Origin: Gastrodia elata
Lineage: Eukaryota; Streptophyta; Magnoliopsida; Asparagales; Orchidaceae
Length of the DNA: 64,000 nt
Assembly: GCA_016760335.1 (NCBI GenBank)
Contig: CM028680.1
Location: forward strand, 35,192,382-35,256,381
Direction: 5' to 3'
A program made the translations under genes and the position numbers. Shown piece by piece: positions 59,465 to 64,000 of this stretch (positions are counted from its first letter, which is position 1; every line of letters begins with the position of its first letter). Below the pieces are notes generated by a model. It was not told the DNA's origin. It saw only the letters and a list, made by a program, of their open reading frames with translations, and made no database searches.

Positions 59465-60300
59465 ATGGCATCACAAAAGAAAATTGTCGCTTGTAAGGGA
59501 GCTGAAGCCACTACCTCTGGAGGATCCTTTAACAAAAAGAGGTTTTCCTCGATGGAGGTTGAGCAACGATTTGTCCAAATTACTTTACGATGAAAGATCA
59601 TCCCGGAGAGAGGATTTAAACTCCCTTACTGAAATTTCCACAACAATGTGTCACACCGGGGATGGGATAACTTGGTAAGTCTACAGACCGATTCTTACCC
59701 ATCCTTCGTGCAGGAAGTTTATGCCAATATAGTATATGCAAATGGGCATAAAATTTTTGTACAAGGGAAGGCTATAAATTTTGGGCTTGAGTAGATCGAG
59801 AAATTATATGGACTTAGGGTGGTAAAGGATTGTGCCTACCAAATTGTACTAAACTCTGAATTTAATCCGGCTGCTATAACTGGCGCCTTAACCTCCAATG
59901 ATGTGGGCTAGAGAGAGAATCTTGCCAACATTCCACGAGCCCTCCTTAGGGACTCATGTAATGCATGGCATGTCCTCATCACTAGAAGAATAATGCCAAC
60001 TAGGCATTTAAGATGTAACTCAATCAAGAGCTATATTAATTTGTGCAATCAAACAACCTAGAGATATCCACATCTCCAGAATCACTCTTGACAAATTATG
60101 GAATGCCTTAACCAGGTCGTGTGCCACATTGGCATTTGAATCACTGATCCCTGGGATATGCCTTGCCCAGGTGGTCAAAATATCCTCTAGTGACACAACA
60201 ATTCCTCCTCGTGTTCCTCTTACCTAATACAACTTACACTCCCATTTTCAAGAGAGTAAGAGGAGCAAGAAGAGAAAATGTGAGGAAGGGGAAGCTTTAT
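59465..60300 (+). pseudogene. Athila envelope-position ORF remnant (plant transposon protein domain)
   Basis: ATG at 59465 opens MASQKKIVACKGAEATTSGG, then FNKKRFSSMEVEQRFVQI and a stop near 59587. Similarity continues to FVQEVYANIVYANGHKIFVQ (59708) and LEKLYGL-like sequence (59795), then to about 60300. In Athila this third ORF sits where retroviruses keep envelope; its product is often called putative plant transposon protein and its role is unknown. No membrane helix can be recognised here. It has several stops. The element is cut at about 60385 by a minus-strand gypsy end and has no 3' LTR. Confidence 0.75.
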
Positions 60301-60385
60301 CTTTTTCTAGATTAATGATGTTACTTACACATTTGTAAAAAGAAATGAATAAAAAGTGGGACTATTACACCACTGCACATTGACC

Positions 60386-61560
60386 ATATAGATAGAACGG
60401 CTTCTGTGTAGTTTTTGATCATTGCCCGAAATTTTGATAGGTTCTTCTACAAATGATAGATCTAGCTCAAAGCTTACTAACATAATGGAGATGTAGTGAT
60501 GAGGTTCCTAAAGGCACTTTCTTAGTGAGGATACTTGGAACACATTGTGCACCATATAAAACTAATCGATCAATTCTAGCTTATAAGAAAATGACCCATA
60601 TCTGGATAGGATTTTGAAGGGTATAACCTTTCATGGGACTTACTTTCAAGTAAACAGAATCACCATTTTGAAATTCTAGAGGATGATGGCGAGAATCATG
60701 ATATTTACTCTACCGATCCTATGTTGTCTATATATTTTGCTGAATGAGTCATACCTTTCAATTTGTATCTTCAATTAATTCTGACCCATACAACTGTACA
60801 TCTCTAGTTTCAGCCTAGGATAATGGAGTACTACATTTTCTTTCATACAATGCCTCATAAGGAGCCATCTTGATGCTATCATGCAAACTACTATTGTACT
60901 TGAATTTAACTAGCAGCAGACGTTCCTCCCAATTTCCATTGAAATCAAGAATACGGAACCTTAACAAATCCTTAAGAACTTGATTCACTCTTTCCATTTC
61001 GCCATCAGTATGAGGATGAATTGTCATGCTCATGGCTAGGGTAGTTCCCAGGACTTTATGTACTGCCTGCCAAAACTTGAAAGTAAACATACTATCTCTG
61101 GTTGACACTACAGATTTGGAAATTCCATGTAGCCAGACAACTTTCCGATATATATGCTTTGCTAGCCTTTCAATAAAGTCAATTTGATAGATAGGAATGA
61201 AGTGAGCAGATTTAGAAGATCAATATTGGCTTAGATTGCGTCAGCACTCGATTTTGTGTGAGGCAATCCCATCACAAAGCCTATCAAAATGTCAAGCCAT
61301 TTCCACTCAAGGATTTCATGTTGATGCAATAGACCACCATGTTTTGATGCTTAGCCTTAACTAAATTGCACTCATGGCACTTAGCTAAGAATTTAACAAT
61401 GCTCTTCTTCATATTTGGCCACCAAAATGATTTCTTTAGGTCTTGATACATTTTGGTACTTCTAAGATGAATTTTAAAACCAATACTATGATTGTCTATA
61501 AGGATCACCTGATGCATATATAACATTACCATGCAACTGCAAGTCAATTTTACAACAACT
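60386..61560 (-). pseudogene. Ty3/gypsy integrase and chromodomain remnant (element E)
   Basis: Minus strand 61547-61284 reads YQDLKKSFWWPNMKKSIVKF, then CHECNLVKAKHQ (zinc domain, cysteines present). 61108-60815 reads TIHPHTDGEMERVNQVLKDL, then KYNSSLHDSIKMAPYEALYE, with the catalytic Glu apparently kept in MERV. The C-terminal part and a chromodomain piece (LDLSFVEEPIKI-like, about 60490-60440) follow to 60386. Frameshifts break the reading and part of the core (61110-61280) is poorly preserved. Confidence 0.88.
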
Positions 61561-62940
61561 TTTATGTCAGCTCTGAGCTTCAGATAGTCTTCATCCTTTG
61601 CTTATGTGATAGAGACATCTCTGAGGAAAGTTGGTTCAACCAAACTAATTCTATTAATGAGTTTAATATTTCTCTAAGCACCTATTCTAAACACATCTTA
61701 CAGTACTCTTCCACTAACAGTCTTTCAACAATCATAGCGCAAATAGTATCATGGCAGCTAAGAGCATCTGCTATGACATTTGCCATCCCTAAATGATATT
61801 GAATGTTCAGATTGTAATCGTTGTTTAATTCTAACTATCTTTATTGACAAAAATTCAATTCGCATTGAGTGAATATATACTTCAAACTCTGATGATTAGT
61901 GAAAATTACACATGAAACACCATACAGGTAGTGTCGCCAAATCTTTAAGATGAGCACCATAGTAGCAAGTTCAAGGTCATGGGTGGGTTAATTATTTTCA
62001 TGCAGCTTTAATTGACGAGAGGAGTTGGTGATGTCTTTTCCTTCTTACATTAGCATGCATCCCAAATCGATTCCAGAGCATTAGTGTAGACTTGATAAAA
62101 TATACCTTCCTTTAGTAGTATTAGCACTGGAGTGGTTGAGAGTGCATCGTTCAGTGTTCGAAATGCTTCCTCATAATCAGAATTCTAGATGAATGGCATC
62201 GCCTTCTAAGTCAGCTTGGTTAGTGGAGATGCAATCTAGGATAAATTTTTGACAAATTGCTTGTAGTACCTGGCTAATCCTAATAAACTATCAATATTCA
62301 TTATTGACTTAGGATGTACCCAGTCTTGAATTGCACTAACCTTTTTTTATTCCACTTGGATTCCTTGATAGTTAATAATAAGACCCCAGAAGGCTATAAA
62401 GTTTAACAAGAAATCACACTTAGAGTAATTGGCATACAGATGATGAGCACATAGTGTTTCTAAAACTTCTCTTAAGTGATCTTCATGCCCTTTAAGATTC
62501 CTATAATAGATGAGAATATCATTGATAAAAACTATCATGAATTTATCCATAAAAAGATTCAGGACTCCCTGCATCAAGCCATTGAAGATATATGGCACAC
62601 TAGTGAGTCAAAATGACATTACTAAGAACTCATAATGACAATAACTAGTTTGGAAGGTCATCTTGTCAACATCAAAATCTTTCATTAGCAATTGATAACT
62701 TAATATTAATTCAATCTTGGAGAATATTACTGCTCCAAATAATTGATCAAATAGATCACCAATTCTAGGGAGAGAATATTTATTCTTAATGGTGATTTGA
62801 TTCAGTTCACAATAATCTATACACATGTGTATAGATCCATCTTTCTTCTTAACAAAGAGAACAAGCACTCTCCGTGGAGACATGCTAATCCTAATAAACC
62901 CTTTTGTCAATAGCTCTTGTAGTTTCTCATATAATTCTCA
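61560..62940 (-). pseudogene. Ty3/gypsy reverse transcriptase/RNase H remnant (element E), FIND active site
   Basis: Minus strand 62910-62608 reads LFVKKKDGSIHMCIDYCELN, KNKYSLPRIGDLFDQL, FQTSYCHYEFLVMSF. 62598-62347 continues with IVFINDILIYYRN, where the first aspartate of the F-x-DD box is asparagine. A weak RNase H trace lies at 61830-62050 (a SLKYIFTQCELNFCQ-type block near 61850). Stops and frameshifts are frequent. Confidence 0.9.
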
Positions 62941-63021
62941 TAGCTTCTTGGGTGCCATTCTGTATGAAACTTTGGAGAGAGGCTGAGTTATGGGAATTAA
63001 CTCAATAGAAAATTCTACTTC

Positions 63022-63327
63022 TCAATTAGGTGGTATGTTAGGTAGGTCTTCTGGGAAAACATCAACAAATTCCTTAACTACTTTGCTCTCAGAAAGTAGA
63101 ATAGTTTCCTTTTCTTCACCCATCATGGTGACAAGGTAAATATCACATCCCTTATTGATCATATTTTTTTCTTTGATTGCATTGATTAAATATGCTTGTG
63201 CCATGAACATTCCAATAATAGTTTTTGGCAGATTGCGACCTATGCCTTTTGAATGCATCATGTTAGTTGGGCATTACATGCATATCTTCCTTTTCAGGTC
63301 TTTCTCAACTTGATGATGCTCCACCAT
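63022..63327 (-). pseudogene. Ty3/gypsy protease-RT linker remnant (element E)
   Basis: Minus strand 63261-63022 ends VVKEFVDVFPEDLPNIPPN, the linker before RT in chromoviruses. The preceding VTMMGEE-type block is also present in element A (18240). Gag is missing: within about 70 bp the sequence reaches LTR. Confidence 0.8.
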
Positions 63328-64000
63328 TGTGGTGCCCCACCCCACTTCTTACACAAATAAAGTATAATTAGTACAAGATGGGTCATCCACTGAATGATAA
63401 TCTTAGATTATTATTAAAAAAATAAAGGCCTACTGATAGACACATACATTGCTCACACTAATTATGCAGGAATGTCCAAGTAGCTAAGTACTTGGACATA
63501 TGATTGTGCCCTGAATTATCATGCACCAATATTAATAAATTGGAGTACAACACTAATAAATGCAAACATTCATTACATAGTTTGATAGCTATAAAAACGT
63601 GTATGCATACATTCATCCATCACATTCAAGTAATATAAAAGGGAATAGTATAAAGTATGCATCTCAGATAATACAATACTGAAATAAGAAACATAAAATG
63701 CTAAAAATTAATTATTACAGACCAAAATACCATGAAAAAAATGAGAATGACAGGCTAAAGACCACTCTTTTCCAAATAAAAGAAAAATTGAAGCTAAGCA
63801 GTTGCAGCAGGATCATCCTCTTGCTCTTGATCCTCACCTAGTGCAGATTCTTCAAAAAGTTCTAGATCTGACATGCTGATTATTACATGTCAGGGCCTCA
63901 TTAAAGAAAAGAAAAAGGTCTTATGTTAGATAATTACTTATGTACATTTTAGGCTAATTTACTGAGTTATACATAATTTAGGATATCACATTTTAACTTA
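63328..64000 (-). mobile_element. Del LTR (LTR-10), 3' part; runs off the window
   Basis: The left edge TGTGGTGCCCCACCCC is a changed form of the TGTAACACCC terminus. Landmarks 'cattcatccatcacatt' (about 63610) and 'aggatatcacatttt' (63982) match sister LTRs. It would be the 5' LTR of element E. Confidence 0.7.
63794..63874 (-). other. Small acidic ORF in LTR-10 (26 codons)
   Basis: ATG at 63874 and TAG at 63794; the product begins MSDLELFEESALGEDQEQED, with about 40 percent Glu/Asp. It is the best-preserved copy of the LTR small ORF. Confidence 0.45.

Overview
This is a repeat-dominated stretch of a plant nuclear genome with one intact host gene. The repeats are degraded Ty1/copia and Ty3/gypsy LTR retrotransposons of plant lineages. 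The gene is a single-exon CRINKLY4-related receptor kinase whose coding sequence is much richer in G+C, especially at third codon positions, than its AT-rich surroundings. That contrast is common in commelinid monocots (palms, gingers, grasses), so a monocot is my best guess, with low certainty. No tRNA, rRNA or CRISPR was seen.

Layout. 1-955: end of an Athila-type LTR. 956-4709: long LTR of a Tekay/Del-like chromovirus (called 'Del LTR' here), minus orientation. 4710-9266: a Ty1/copia element with both LTRs and a dead internal region. 9266-9636: a copia integrase scrap. 9637-15300: Del LTR, plus orientation. 15310-15905: a lone copia LTR. 15906-30588: a cluster of Del LTRs and one gypsy pol/gag region, including opposite-orientation LTRs nested in each other. 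30589-31727: AT-rich DNA with microsatellites. 31728-36042: Del LTR. 36043-36736: spacer and promoter. 36737-39052: the receptor kinase gene. 39053-40394: spacer with nothing recognisable. 40395-50937: a gypsy element (truncated LTR, pol, PBS, LTR) interrupted by an Athila solo LTR at 46888-49145. 50938-54066: a truncated minus-strand copia element. 54067-60385: a pol-less Athila element with LTR, PBS, gag, protease and envelope-position ORF. 60386-64000: a minus-strand gypsy pol region and its LTR, running off the window.

All retrotransposon reading frames carry stops or frameshifts and none can be autonomous. The kinase gene is the only confident protein-coding host gene. It has a signal peptide, an RCC1-like/Cys-rich ectodomain, one membrane helix and a kinase domain with all catalytic residues.

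The most interesting signals lie in the LTRs. (1) A roughly 41-bp GC-rich tandem repeat with the same core occurs upstream of the TATA box in LTRs of two unrelated superfamilies (copia and Athila), and again in front of the Athila envelope-position ORF. (2) The 3.9-kb Del LTRs share a conserved AG|GTAC splice-donor-like site at the end of a GC-rich leader. (3) The same LTRs carry a small acidic ORF near their 3' end. Element boundaries were read by eye and are approximate unless a terminal motif is given.
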